DNA of 64,000 nucleotides. Source: Kiloniella spongiae (lineage in GTDB: Bacteria > Pseudomonadota > Alphaproteobacteria > Kiloniellales > Kiloniellaceae). The notes below the pieces were generated by a model. That model did not search any database. It had not been told where the DNA came from and saw nothing but the letters and a program-made list of their open reading frames with translations. Of this stretch, positions 9,666 through 18,221 are shown piece by piece; the first letter of the stretch is position 1, and the number at the start of each line of letters is the position of its first letter. A program made the translations under genes and the position numbers. Location of the stretch: positions 28,292-92,291 of the forward strand of contig NZ_LAQL01000019.1 of NCBI RefSeq assembly GCF_001026905.1, read 5' to 3'.

Positions 9666-10562
9666 TTAAAGGCCGTAACGGTCCCAGTGAGCACGCTCTT
9701 CGACAGCAGCCATCATACCACCAGCAATATCAGCGGCATTCACGCCCCCCAAACCAGCAAGTCCGGCACCTTTTAAAAGAGCATCGCCACCGCCCAGACC
9801 CAATTTTGCTTTGAGCCAGCTGCGTTTGCCTTCGACTTTGATGAGTTTAACCTTCTCACCATATTCAAAACGCATGATCTGGTGCATTGATCCCAAGCCA
9901 TCAATCAAACCGTATTCTTTCGCTGTAACGCCCGTCCAGAACTCGCCGGAAAAAATCTCTTTTTCATCAGCTTTGAGCTTACCGGTTCTGCGTCCACGAA
10001 CCCAATCCATAAAGTTCTCATGGATTTGAGTCAGAATACCTTTGAGACGCTTCACGTCTTTCGGATTTTCTTTCTCAAAGGGATCAAGTGTGGATTTCAG
10101 ATCACCAGAAGTGCGAACCCGTCGTTCGATACCATGTTTTTTGATCAACTCAGGAAAACCAAAGCCAGAGGAAATCACCCCGATGGATCCAATCACGGAA
10201 GATTCCATCGCATAAATTTCATCAGCTGCACAGGCCAACCAGTATCCACCAGAAGCAGCAACATCTTCACAGAAAGCATAAACCTTAACTTCATGTTTAT
10301 CTGCAAGATCCCGGATTAAACGACCGATCAAATCAGATTGTACGGGGGATCCACCTGGCGAATTAATCGACAAGGCCACAGCCTTGATATCATCCATCTT
10401 AAAAGCTTCGGTCAATTGATCTTCAACTGACGCAAGTGTAAGACCTGATCGCATTGGACCTGCCGCTCCAATCACGCCATTAAGCGCGACCACAGCAACC
10501 TTTGCAGGTGGGTTGCGAAAACATTCGATAGGAAGTTTAGCTAACAGCTTTTTAAGCTTCAT
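9666..10562 (-). CDS. S49-family (SppA-like) serine peptidase
   Basis: A 298-residue peptidase of the SppA/protease IV family, cleaving signal-peptide remnants or other membrane-associated peptides with a Ser-Lys dyad. The serine is in DVAASGGYWLACAADEIYA (S104) and the lysine in TSGDLKSTLDPFEKENP (K156); the oxyanion strand SINSPGGSP is also present. It is the short, single-domain form, and no cleavable signal peptide is visible. The C-terminal tail is rich in Gly and Ala. AAGG lies six bases before the ATG. It is part of the conserved block with the methyltransferase and glyQS. Confidence 0.92.
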   Translation of the reverse strand: MKLKKLLAKLPIECFRNPPAKVAVVALNGVIGAAGPMRSGLTLASVEDQLTEAFKMDDIKAVALSINSPGGSPVQSDLIGRLIRDLADKHEVKVYAFCEDVAASGGYWLACAADEIYAMESSVIGSIGVISSGFGFPELIKKHGIERRVRTSGDLKSTLDPFEKENPKDVKRLKGILTQIHENFMDWVRGRRTGKLKADEKEIFSGEFWTGVTAKEYGLIDGLGSMHQIMRFEYGEKVKLIKVEGKRSWLKAKLGLGGGDALLKGAGLAGLGGVNAADIAGGMMAAVEERAHWDRYGL

Positions 10563-10670
10563 AATGTGCCTTATTAAAATTGTTCCAAAAACTTGTAACT
10601 GTTGAAAAGAAATCCCACAACCATGAACAGTTCCACTTGGTGATCCAAAAGCAAAAAATCTTTTCTCCTC

Positions 10671-11453
10671 CTAAAGTGGGAGCGCTTGTCCCCGTCTTAA
10701 AGCCCCATCGATAATATCGGTATAGGACCCGTCGGTTTTATGAAGTTTATGCCCCGCAGTGATGATCATAGGCTTGGATATTCCCCGTCGAGCACGCACA
10801 ATAACCCGCTTGGCAGGTTGTCCCTCATAAGGCCACAGTGGGCAAACTTCTATTGCACCGGCTTTTTTCTCTCGAAATACAGACAGAATTTCATCCAAAC
10901 GGTCTGCGCGATGAATAATGGTAACAGCGCCCTTATGTTTGACCAATTTCAAAGCTGCCAGCATCCAGTCCCGCAAAGTGGCTTCGCCTTCGTGGTTGGC
11001 AAGCAGCTTTATCGGATCCGGGGACCCATGTGATGTTCCTTTGGGCATAAAGGGTGGATTGCACATAACCTGATCGAAAGATCCCAAAGGCAAATCATCA
11101 GGTAATTTCAAAAGGTCGCCATTTACTAAAGACCATCGGTCTTTCAGACGATTCACTTGTCTGTTTTTTTCTGCGATTTGAAACAAAACGGCTTGTAATT
11201 CCAGCCCCGTTACTTTTGCTTGCGGTTCACGGCCCATCAGACAAAGTCCTGCCGTTCCAACACCACTTCCCAGATCCAGTATTTTCTCACCAGACATTAC
11301 TGCGACAGTCGCCGCCAGAAGCACCGCATCAATGCCCGCGCGATATCCCTTGGCAGGCTGAAAGACCGTTACCTTACCACCGATAAACTCATCTTCTGTC
11401 AGAGCAAAATTCTCAAGAAGATTCTGGGAAATATTCTTGGGAAGATCCGGCAT
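10671..11453 (-). CDS. tRNA1(Val) adenine-37 N6-methyltransferase-like protein
   Basis: A 260-residue Rossmann-fold methyltransferase of the TrmN6/YfiC type. The SAM-binding motif ILDLGSGVGTAGL (about 58-70) and the amino-methyltransferase signature CNPPFM (131-136) are both present, typical of N6-adenine methylation of tRNA. The family N-terminus, with GGKVTVFQPAKGYRAGIDAVLLA, matches well. It overlaps the upstream DUF2007 gene by one base (TGATG), which suggests translational coupling. The substrate is inferred from family resemblance. Confidence 0.85.
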   Translation of the reverse strand: MPDLPKNISQNLLENFALTEDEFIGGKVTVFQPAKGYRAGIDAVLLAATVAVMSGEKILDLGSGVGTAGLCLMGREPQAKVTGLELQAVLFQIAEKNRQVNRLKDRWSLVNGDLLKLPDDLPLGSFDQVMCNPPFMPKGTSHGSPDPIKLLANHEGEATLRDWMLAALKLVKHKGAVTIIHRADRLDEILSVFREKKAGAIEVCPLWPYEGQPAKRVIVRARRGISKPMIITAGHKLHKTDGSYTDIIDGALRRGQALPL

Positions 11454-11671
11454 CAGATACTTTCCTCTATTTCACCTGCATCGCTTAGAACTCTTCGCGC
11501 CCGCAATGCATCTTCTTCCAGAACCATTACTCTGCGTTGGATTGCCCCAATAGATCCTTCTATAATAGAAGCATGTTGATCGAGCACCACGCACTCTATT
11601 CCCGCATCAGATAACAAAGCCTGAAGCCAGGAAAGTTTGACAATATCATTGGTCCGATAAATTTCGATCAC
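11453..11671 (-). CDS. DUF2007 domain protein
   Basis: A 72-residue protein that opens with MIEIYRTNDIVKLSWLQALL and continues with an alternating beta-alpha pattern, matching DUF2007 (putative signal-transducing, PII-like ferredoxin fold). It is the first gene of the minus-strand block that continues through the methyltransferase, peptidase and glyQS. In related genomes the next gene upstream is usually the divergent polyprenyl synthase, here displaced by about 2.4 kb. The function is unknown. Confidence 0.85.
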   Translation of the reverse strand: MIEIYRTNDIVKLSWLQALLSDAGIECVVLDQHASIIEGSIGAIQRRVMVLEEDALRARRVLSDAGEIEESI

Positions 11672-11942
11672 GCTAGTCAGCCCGTATAAATCCAGAACAC
11701 GTTTTACCAGAACACATAAATCAGGAAAAATTGGTACGCATATTCAACGCAGAAAACTATCGCCCCGACAAGGAAGCGGCAAGGAAAGATCGCACACCCC
11801 AAAAGTATTATGGGAAAGTGCTTCAAAAAGCATGGCTCGCATGCAATGCGCTTAGAAAATCTACCGGGAAAATCTACCGAATTATAAAGCCCTCAACTTA
11901 CATAGCCAACAATCCAGCTTAAACTGATGAAGCAATTTAACT

Positions 11943-12875
11943 TTAAGCATCGATTTCTGGCTTACCTTCGAGAAGGTTTCTCTTTTTGCCAATTGCCGTG
12001 CTTAAAAAATCCATACAAACCCGAATGCGCCCAACCTTGCGTAAATCAGGATGCGTTAAAAGCCAGAGTTCATTATCAAATCCTTCCAGCGGCGCCTTCA
12101 GGGCCAACAATGTCGGATCAATTGCCGCCATAAAACAGGGCAAGATAGCAACACCACCACCATTACGCACCGCATCGGCAACCGCGAGCAAGCTATTATA
12201 TCTGGTTTTCACCTGTGCATAGAGACCATTATCCTGAAACCATTTGTAGAAACGTAAATGGGCAAGGCTTTCGTCTGGGCCAATCCAATTCAGGTTCTTT
12301 AGCTCAGCCAAAATTTCAATTTCATGATTGCTTTTCAATAGATATTGATGGTCTTGCACTCTGCCATATATGCCAACACGAATATCAGCCATCTTTCTGC
12401 CGACCATATTATCCGGGCTTATTTTACTTGGGCGGATCGCAATCTCCGCTTCGCGCTTGTTCAAATTAACCAGTTCGTTAGAACAACCTATTTCCAGCTC
12501 TATATCGGGATAGGCTTTTTGCAGATCGGCAAAGATCGGAGACAGAAAGTTAATCAGAAGTGTATCGGTTGTAGTAATCCGAACCACACCACGAGGCTGA
12601 AGTTCCTCCCCAAGAAGTTGACGTTCCAACACCACCAGGTCCTGATCAAACTTTTCAGCCAGCTTGGTTACTGCCTCACCCGCCGTCGTTAGACCATAAC
12701 CATCCCGGTTACGTTCAAATAGTTTAACTTCGAGTTTTTCTTCGATGTGATTTATATGTCGAAAGACAGTCGCGTGGCTTGTGCCCAACTGCCGCGCAGC
12801 ACCAGACAAGGAACCAGACCTGGCAACGGCCAGCACAGTTCTTAAGTCTCGCCAATATTCACCCTGTTCATTCAT
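11943..12875 (-). CDS. LysR-family transcriptional regulator
   Basis: A 310-residue LysR regulator: winged helix-turn-helix at residues 8-66 (SGSLSGAARQLGTSHATVFRHINHIEE, unusually threonine/histidine-rich in the recognition helix), then an effector-binding domain (about 90-295). The variant HTH with SHATVFRHI resembles the branch of LysR proteins containing AlsR- and DsdC-unlike solitary regulators. It is divergent from the glutathione-transferase gene 140 bp away, its likely target. No clear ribosome site precedes the ATG. Confidence 0.88.
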   Translation of the reverse strand: MNEQGEYWRDLRTVLAVARSGSLSGAARQLGTSHATVFRHINHIEEKLEVKLFERNRDGYGLTTAGEAVTKLAEKFDQDLVVLERQLLGEELQPRGVVRITTTDTLLINFLSPIFADLQKAYPDIELEIGCSNELVNLNKREAEIAIRPSKISPDNMVGRKMADIRVGIYGRVQDHQYLLKSNHEIEILAELKNLNWIGPDESLAHLRFYKWFQDNGLYAQVKTRYNSLLAVADAVRNGGGVAILPCFMAAIDPTLLALKAPLEGFDNELWLLTHPDLRKVGRIRVCMDFLSTAIGKKRNLLEGKPEIDA

Positions 12876-13015
12876 GCAAAGATTATTTTCATTTTACGAC
12901 AATTGATACCCACATACGTACAGACTAAATCATAACAATCAGAAGGACAATTACCTTGCACAGGCACTTAACAAGATACTTTGCATTAGTACCGAGCTAT
13001 TGACAGGACAAACCG

Positions 13016-13795
13016 ATGACAACCGATCTTTCACCAAACAGAACAGAAACAAAGACCGCATACTCAGAACCACAGCCAAGTCGTCCCAATGGTACAACAT
13101 CAAGTAACAAGAACTTAGTTGCAAACGGCAAAATAGAGCTGGTGAGCTTTGCCCTATGTCCCTACGTGCAAAGAGCAATAATCATACTGGACGAAAAACA
13201 AATTCCGCATAACCGGACATACATTGATCTCGCGAACAAACCTGACTGGTTCAAAGAAATCTCTCCCCTTGGCAAGGTTCCCCTGTTGCAAACAGAGCAG
13301 GGCGTTCTATTTGAATCTGCCGTCATAGGTGAATATCTGGACGAAGTAACCACAGGATCGCTTCACCCAAAAAATGCCTTCGAGAAAGCCCGCCATCGAT
13401 CCTGGATTGAATTCGGTTCAACCATCCTTGCAGCTATCGCAGGCTTTTACAGCGCGCCAGACCACCAAAGCTTTCAGGAAAAACGCGCCGTTATTGCCAG
13501 TAAGTTTGAACAGTTGGAAACTCAGCTAGGAGAAACTGATTATTTTGCCTCGGATGACTTCCAATTCATTGATGCCGTTTATGGCCCAATCTTCCGTTAT
13601 TTCGATACTTTTGAACTTTTTATTTCCGATAGCTTTTTCCAGAGCACAGTCCGCGTCCAGAAATACAGAGCAAAGCTGTCCGAACGTCCCTCAGTCATTC
13701 AGGCTGTCTCAGGTGACTATCAAAACAGATTGATCGATTTTCTTCTTAAAAAGAACTCTTATCTCGCTCAATTGATCAATCAAAAAGCAACCTGA
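13016..13795 (+). CDS. Glutathione S-transferase family protein with an N-terminal extension
   Basis: A 259-residue protein with a thioredoxin-like GST N-domain (about 40-115) and an all-alpha C-domain (125-240). The catalytic position is cysteine (FALCPYVQRA, C48) in a glutaredoxin-like context, as in omega-class and beta-class-like enzymes that catalyse thiol transfer or dehydroascorbate reduction rather than classical conjugation. The cis-proline motif GKVPLL and the ESAVIGEYLDE glutathione-binding segment are present. About 38 residues of polar extension precede the fold. A LysR gene is divergent from it. The class assignment is tentative. Confidence 0.88.
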   Translation: MTTDLSPNRTETKTAYSEPQPSRPNGTTSSNKNLVANGKIELVSFALCPYVQRAIIILDEKQIPHNRTYIDLANKPDWFKEISPLGKVPLLQTEQGVLFESAVIGEYLDEVTTGSLHPKNAFEKARHRSWIEFGSTILAAIAGFYSAPDHQSFQEKRAVIASKFEQLETQLGETDYFASDDFQFIDAVYGPIFRYFDTFELFISDSFFQSTVRVQKYRAKLSERPSVIQAVSGDYQNRLIDFLLKKNSYLAQLINQKAT

Positions 13796-14041
13796 GGCAT
13801 TTTCAGATCTGAGCATGGAGAGTCAGATCCCCGTAACCAAACAAAAATGTAATCGGACAGATACGGGTAATCACGTCAAAGGGATTCATTTGATTGCTCG
13901 TATTGAACAGAACCCGTGCAGCACTGAAAAAGCCCTACAGCATGAATTTTTACCTATTCCCTGTTTCTTATGGTCACACTCTTATAAAAATACCGTTATC
14001 CGGTTTACTCCCCCAACGCCTTCCTATAAGAACGACCTATC

Positions 14042-14096
14042 GGGAATAACGGTCTCGGAACAGCTGTCAGGGAATAATGATCGGGAAAGAACGATC
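14042..14096 (+). repeat. Three direct repeats in the polyprenyl-synthase leader
   Basis: GGGAATAACGGTC (14042-14054), GGGAATAATGATC (14070-14082) and GGGAAAGAACGATC (14083-14096) are related 13-14 bp copies, the last two in tandem. They end 57 bp before the polyprenyl-synthase start and could be regulator-binding sites or chance. Confidence 0.4.
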
Positions 14097-14152
14097 AAGA
14101 ATAGACCCCCCTCTTAGCTATCGTGGACCTTGGTAATTAGTAGGGGAAGAAC

Positions 14153-15208
14153 GTGGCCATTGCTGCGGATGTAAAATCTGATCAAAAAGATCCTGACGTC
14201 ACCTCTGACCTTGGGTCCCCAAATGGGCCCAAGAATGGCATGGACGTTCTTATGGACCTCGTGTCTGACGATTTGCAGGCTGTGAATGCCCTGATCATGA
14301 AACATATGCAGTCCAATGTTGTTCTAATTCCACAACTTGCCGGACACTTGATTGCCGCGGGCGGCAAAAGATTGCGCCCGCTATTAACGCTCGCTTCTGC
14401 ACGATTGTGTGGCTACCAAGGTGATCGTCATTTTGGCCTTGCCGCTTGTATTGAGTTTATACATACAGCAACGCTTTTGCACGATGATGTCGTTGACGAA
14501 AGTGACTTGCGCCGCGGACGGGATACTGCAAACGCCATCTTTGGTAACAAACCGAGTGTTCTGGTCGGTGACTTTCTTTTCAGCCGTGCTTTTCAGCTTA
14601 TGTCACGCGACAGTTCTCTGGAAGTGATCCGCATTTTGTCAGATGCCTCGGCCATTATTGCCGAAGGTGAAGTTCAACAGTTAATGACAACAAACGATCT
14701 TGAAACAGATCGCGATGCCTATCTGGAAGTTATCAGTGGTAAGACTGCCGTTCTCTTTGCAGCGTCATGTCAGCTTGGTGCTGTAGTTGCGGAACGCCCG
14801 GAAAACGAAGAGCAAGCCCTTGAAAACTATGGCCAGTATCTGGGTATCGCCTTTCAGCTTGTCGATGACATTCTTGATTACTCTGCCAAACAGGCTGCCT
14901 TAGGAAAAACTGTCGGCGATGATTTCCGCGAAGGAAAAATGACCCTACCTATCATTCTCGCTTACGAAAAAGCTGATAGCGAAGAAAAGGTTTTCTGGAA
15001 GCGTGTAATTGAGGATCTTGACCAGAACGATGACGATTTAGACACCGCAATTGCCTTGATGAACAAATACAACGCGCTCGAAGATAGTATGGCAAAAGCC
15101 CGTGAATATGTAGAAAAAGCCATAACTGAACTGGATATCTTCCCAGATAGCCCGGAAAAATCAGCACTCATTGGTGCTGTACAATTCTCCATCGCCAGAG
15201 AGTTTTAA
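14153..15208 (+). CDS. ispB: Polyprenyl diphosphate synthase (octaprenyl/decaprenyl type)
   Basis: A 351-residue trans-prenyltransferase that condenses isopentenyl diphosphate onto an allylic primer to build the ubiquinone side chain. Both aspartate-rich motifs are visible: LLHDDVVDESDLRRG (first, DDxxD) and FQLVDDILDYS (second), with GGKRLRPLL near residue 68 and the GKTVGDDFREGKMTLP segment. It starts with GTG, preceded by AGGGG. The length and the N-terminal extension of about 25 residues are normal for alphaproteobacterial enzymes. Chain length cannot be read exactly; ispB is used by family convention. Confidence 0.93.
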   Translation: MAIAADVKSDQKDPDVTSDLGSPNGPKNGMDVLMDLVSDDLQAVNALIMKHMQSNVVLIPQLAGHLIAAGGKRLRPLLTLASARLCGYQGDRHFGLAACIEFIHTATLLHDDVVDESDLRRGRDTANAIFGNKPSVLVGDFLFSRAFQLMSRDSSLEVIRILSDASAIIAEGEVQQLMTTNDLETDRDAYLEVISGKTAVLFAASCQLGAVVAERPENEEQALENYGQYLGIAFQLVDDILDYSAKQAALGKTVGDDFREGKMTLPIILAYEKADSEEKVFWKRVIEDLDQNDDDLDTAIALMNKYNALEDSMAKAREYVEKAITELDIFPDSPEKSALIGAVQFSIAREF

Positions 15209-15249
15209 AAAAAGAAAATTTTAAAAATAGAGAATTTAAAACTTCAATC

Positions 15250-15276
15250 CTGCCCCAACTTTAACTAAAGGGGCAG
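15250..15276 (+). terminator. Weak terminator-like hairpin after the polyprenyl synthase
   Basis: CTGCCCC (15250-15256) pairs with GGGGCAG (15270-15276) across a 13-nt loop, 41 bp after the stop codon. No T-run follows, so intrinsic termination is uncertain. Confidence 0.45.
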
Positions 15277-15491
15277 CTAGGCACGGTATATCAACGACCA
15301 TCTACCGCCAACTCAAGTTTCTTTCATTCCGAATACATAGTCATTATGATTATGCTTCCTATTGCCACACAAAAACATAGCCTATACCCTGAGCATTCCT
15401 CACGAAAGATCGAGGTCTTTGCAAAGCTATACCCGATCATTAACAAACCGTTTTTTGAATGTTTGTTTAAATTAGCCAAAGGTTGAAATTT

Positions 15492-16109
15492 ATGACCGTT
15501 GAATTTTTATTGACCTCTCTCGTAATTATTTTAATTCCTGGCACAGGCGTTTTATACACAATCGCTACAGGCTTGGCAGCTGGTCGCACAGCCAGTATTG
15601 CAGCGGCTTTTGGTTGTACGCTCGGCATTGTTCCTGCGCTTATTGCTGCCGCTTTTGGTCTTGCAGCGATCCTCCACACCAGTGCCCTTTTATTTCAGGT
15701 CGTAAAATTCGCAGGCGTTGCCTACTTACTTTATCTTGCGTATCAAACATTCAAAGATAATGGTCCAGTGTCTCTGGAACAAAAAGATCGCCTCCCCATT
15801 AGTGTAAAAAAAATTGTCTCAACAGGTGCTTTGATCAACGTTTTGAACCCGAAACTTTCCATCTTCTTTCTCGCATTTTTGCCACAGTTTGTTGACGCAA
15901 AATCAAACACATGGATGATGGATACCCTCACCTTGGGACTCACATTTATGGCAATGACCTTCATTGTCTTTATTGGTTACGGGATCTTTGCAGCCTTCAT
16001 CGGTAACTTCGCCCTAAAAAGTGAACGCTTTATGCGCTGGTTCCGCAGAACAACAGCCGCAGCCTTTGCCGGATTTGGTTTCAGACTGGCCTTTAGTGAT
16101 AATAGTTAA
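15492..16109 (+). CDS. LysE-family amino-acid exporter
   Basis: A 205-residue, six-helix inner-membrane protein of the LysE/RhtB family, which exports amino acids or their derivatives. The family signature LIPGTGVLYTIATGLAAGR (first loop) and the NPKLSIFFLAFLPQF segment are clear. ATG at 15492 (MTVEFLL) is preferred over the TTG three codons earlier because AAAGG is correctly spaced from it. The substrate is unknown. The stop codon overlaps the start of a nested inverted-repeat element. Confidence 0.88.
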   Translation: MTVEFLLTSLVIILIPGTGVLYTIATGLAAGRTASIAAAFGCTLGIVPALIAAAFGLAAILHTSALLFQVVKFAGVAYLLYLAYQTFKDNGPVSLEQKDRLPISVKKIVSTGALINVLNPKLSIFFLAFLPQFVDAKSNTWMMDTLTLGLTFMAMTFIVFIGYGIFAAFIGNFALKSERFMRWFRRTTAAAFAGFGFRLAFSDNS

Positions 16110-16202
16110 TCATCCTGACAGTCAAATCACACATACACAAAGAGACAGTGAGTTTAAACAGAGTGGTTAACATCTGTTAACACTCTGTCAATCAGGATGA
16201 TT
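16108..16202. repeat. 95-bp element with nested inverted repeats
   Basis: Outer arms AATCATCCTGA (16108-16118) and TCAGGATGATT (16192-16202) are an exact 11-bp inverted repeat bounding the element. Inside lies a second palindrome, ACAGAGTGGTTAACA (16158-16172) with TGTTAACACTCTGT (16175-16188), perfect except for one extra G. The left arm supplies the last two bases of the lysE-like gene's stop codon. The design fits a miniature inverted-repeat element or a large RNA hairpin; there is no T-run for a simple terminator. Confidence 0.6.
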
Positions 16203-16270
16203 TATGCTGCTGCCAAAGGTATTTGGACCAAAAGGAATTGGACCAAGGGGGAGTTCGGTATTTACAGGGC

Positions 16271-16972
16271 ATGAATAAGTTCAAAACCACAAAGGCGGTC
16301 AATCGCCTCAGCATCTTACTTGCCATACTCGTACCGTTGGTTTTCATCGGCATTGTCATGTTGAAAAATCAGAAGGTTCCGGCTGGCTTTGAAATTATAA
16401 AACTTGGCGGCATCATGCTTGCCATTGCAATTGCTGTGTGGATTGCCGTTCGTATTACAGCCCTACTCGCGACCATTCTCGGCGACTGGCTCGATAGTAT
16501 TCTCTCAAAGGCTCTGGGAAACAAAAAGACTGACAAAGATCAGGTTGCTCCTAACTCTCAAAACAGCCATATCATTGATGCTGAAATAGTCGATGAAGAA
16601 ACATCCGACGGCGTTTGGAAAAACGGGGATATGGCAACCAAAGCCGAACCCGATTGGGCAAAAGCAACATTGGACCCGCATGCTGCACTATCTTCTGATC
16701 AAGAAATAGATCAAAAAATAAAACAAAAGCGCGTCCTTGCCCCACCATCAAAAACGACAAAAACCATCATGGTTGTCATTGCCTTTGCCGTTATTTTTGC
16801 CCTGATCAGAAACCTCTTTGATGATGAATGGTTGACCTTGCTTGCTCCTATCCCGGGATTGTGGGCCATTATCAGTCTATGGTGGATCTGGGATCCTAAA
16901 AAAGAAACTAAAAGCACCAAGGAAAACACTGAACAAAGCACAGGAAAGACAACATATAACCAATCGGATTAA
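16271..16972 (+). CDS. Membrane protein of unknown function, four predicted helices
   Basis: A 233-residue protein with two N-terminal membrane helices (about residues 13-33 and 42-68), a polar acidic middle stretch (80-165, containing HIIDAEIVDEE) and two C-terminal helices (about 170-187 and 196-212) ending in a lysine-rich tail. I do not recognise a family. The start is uncertain: ATG at 16271 has AGGG only one base away, while TTG codons at 16223 and 16238 would extend it by up to 16 residues. It lies downstream of the lysE-like gene and the nested repeat. Confidence 0.6.
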   Translation: MNKFKTTKAVNRLSILLAILVPLVFIGIVMLKNQKVPAGFEIIKLGGIMLAIAIAVWIAVRITALLATILGDWLDSILSKALGNKKTDKDQVAPNSQNSHIIDAEIVDEETSDGVWKNGDMATKAEPDWAKATLDPHAALSSDQEIDQKIKQKRVLAPPSKTTKTIMVVIAFAVIFALIRNLFDDEWLTLLAPIPGLWAIISLWWIWDPKKETKSTKENTEQSTGKTTYNQSD

Positions 16973-17196
16973 AGGCAATCTTCACAGATACCCTTCACAG
17001 ACATCATCCTTGTATTGCACTATGTAGTATTCGCATAATTCTCTATACGGATAGAGCAGTTATGATCCAGATTAGGAAAACTAATCTTTAAATATAGTTT
17101 TTATCGGCTTGCCAGATTTAACAATCCGACTAAAGTCGCAAGAAGACTACAATCAAAAGCAAAATAATAAAACTTTCTCAGTAACAGGATCTTCCT

Positions 17197-18090
17197 ATGT
17201 TTCTCGTTGAAATTGCGGCGCTTTCTGCTGCAACCTGCTGGGCCGTTGGCAGCATCGTTTCGGTCATGCCGGTAGAGCGCCTTGGAACCATAGGATTTAA
17301 CCGTGTTCGTATGATCATCGTCTTTGCCATGCTTGGCAGCTACGTCACGATTTTTGGCGGTTGGGAAACAATTCAGAAAGATCAAATTGCTGAAATAATG
17401 CTTTCAGGCTTTATTGGTATCCTGCTTGGAGACACGGCTCTTTTTGCAACAATGAATAGGTTGGGCCCCCGTCGCACAGCCATCCTCTTTTCCACAAATG
17501 CTCCCATGAGTACGCTTCTGGGGTGGATATTTCTGGATGAAGCTCTACCGCCAACAGCACTGCTAGGAACTATTCTGGTGATTTCGGGGGTTATTCTAGC
17601 CATTGTTTATGGCAAACGCCGTGATCAACTCCATAAATGGGAAGCCATAAAAGGACCGTTGATTGTGGGCGTTGGCATTGGGTTGATTGCCGCTTTAGGG
17701 CAATCTGTAGGCTCCCTTATTGCTAAACCGGTAATGGCATCAGGCGCAGATCCCTTTGCCGTTTCCGCAATGCGTGTGGGAATCACAGCCCTTGGTCTCG
17801 TTATTTTGTGCTCTGCGCCGGTTCAAGCCTTCAAGTTAAAGACAAAGCTTGATAGCCAGATCATCGCCCATATCGTCATCTCAGGCTTTCTCGGTATGTT
17901 CGTGGGTATGACACTGATTCTCTATGCCCTCGCAAAAGGCGACGTCGGTATTGTCGCAACCCTATCTGCAACAACACCTGTTATCATGCTTCCAATGATG
18001 TGGTTTAGAACCAAAGAACGTCCGGCCATAGGGGCGTGGATCGGCGCGATTATCGTTGTTATCGGGACGGGGCTGATTTTTATGGGTTAG
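17197..18090 (+). CDS. EamA/DMT-family membrane transporter
   Basis: A 297-residue, ten-helix transporter with two EamA repeats (about 5-140 and 155-295). Key stretches are ALSAATCWAVGSIVS at the first helix and GMTLILYALAKGDVGIVATL in the ninth. AGGA precedes the ATG. It is not closely similar by eye to the EamA protein at 2.2 kb and probably carries a different metabolite. It follows the LysE-type exporter and an unknown membrane protein on the same strand, but gaps of over 100 bp suggest separate transcription. Confidence 0.85.
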   Translation: MFLVEIAALSAATCWAVGSIVSVMPVERLGTIGFNRVRMIIVFAMLGSYVTIFGGWETIQKDQIAEIMLSGFIGILLGDTALFATMNRLGPRRTAILFSTNAPMSTLLGWIFLDEALPPTALLGTILVISGVILAIVYGKRRDQLHKWEAIKGPLIVGVGIGLIAALGQSVGSLIAKPVMASGADPFAVSAMRVGITALGLVILCSAPVQAFKLKTKLDSQIIAHIVISGFLGMFVGMTLILYALAKGDVGIVATLSATTPVIMLPMMWFRTKERPAIGAWIGAIIVVIGTGLIFMG

Positions 18091-18221
18091 TCGAATCTTC
18101 AATCAAACTATCTAAACTACTGATACAGCTTAGTAAAAAATATCAAATCTATTGGAAAAGATATTTTTAATCTTTTCATCATACTCTTGTATTCCTGACG
18201 TCATATGAACCGGGAAGACAA

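Noticed and set aside
11731..11922. 63-codon plus-strand frame between the DUF2007 gene and LysR
   Set aside because: No ribosome site, unlikely composition and no recognised family.
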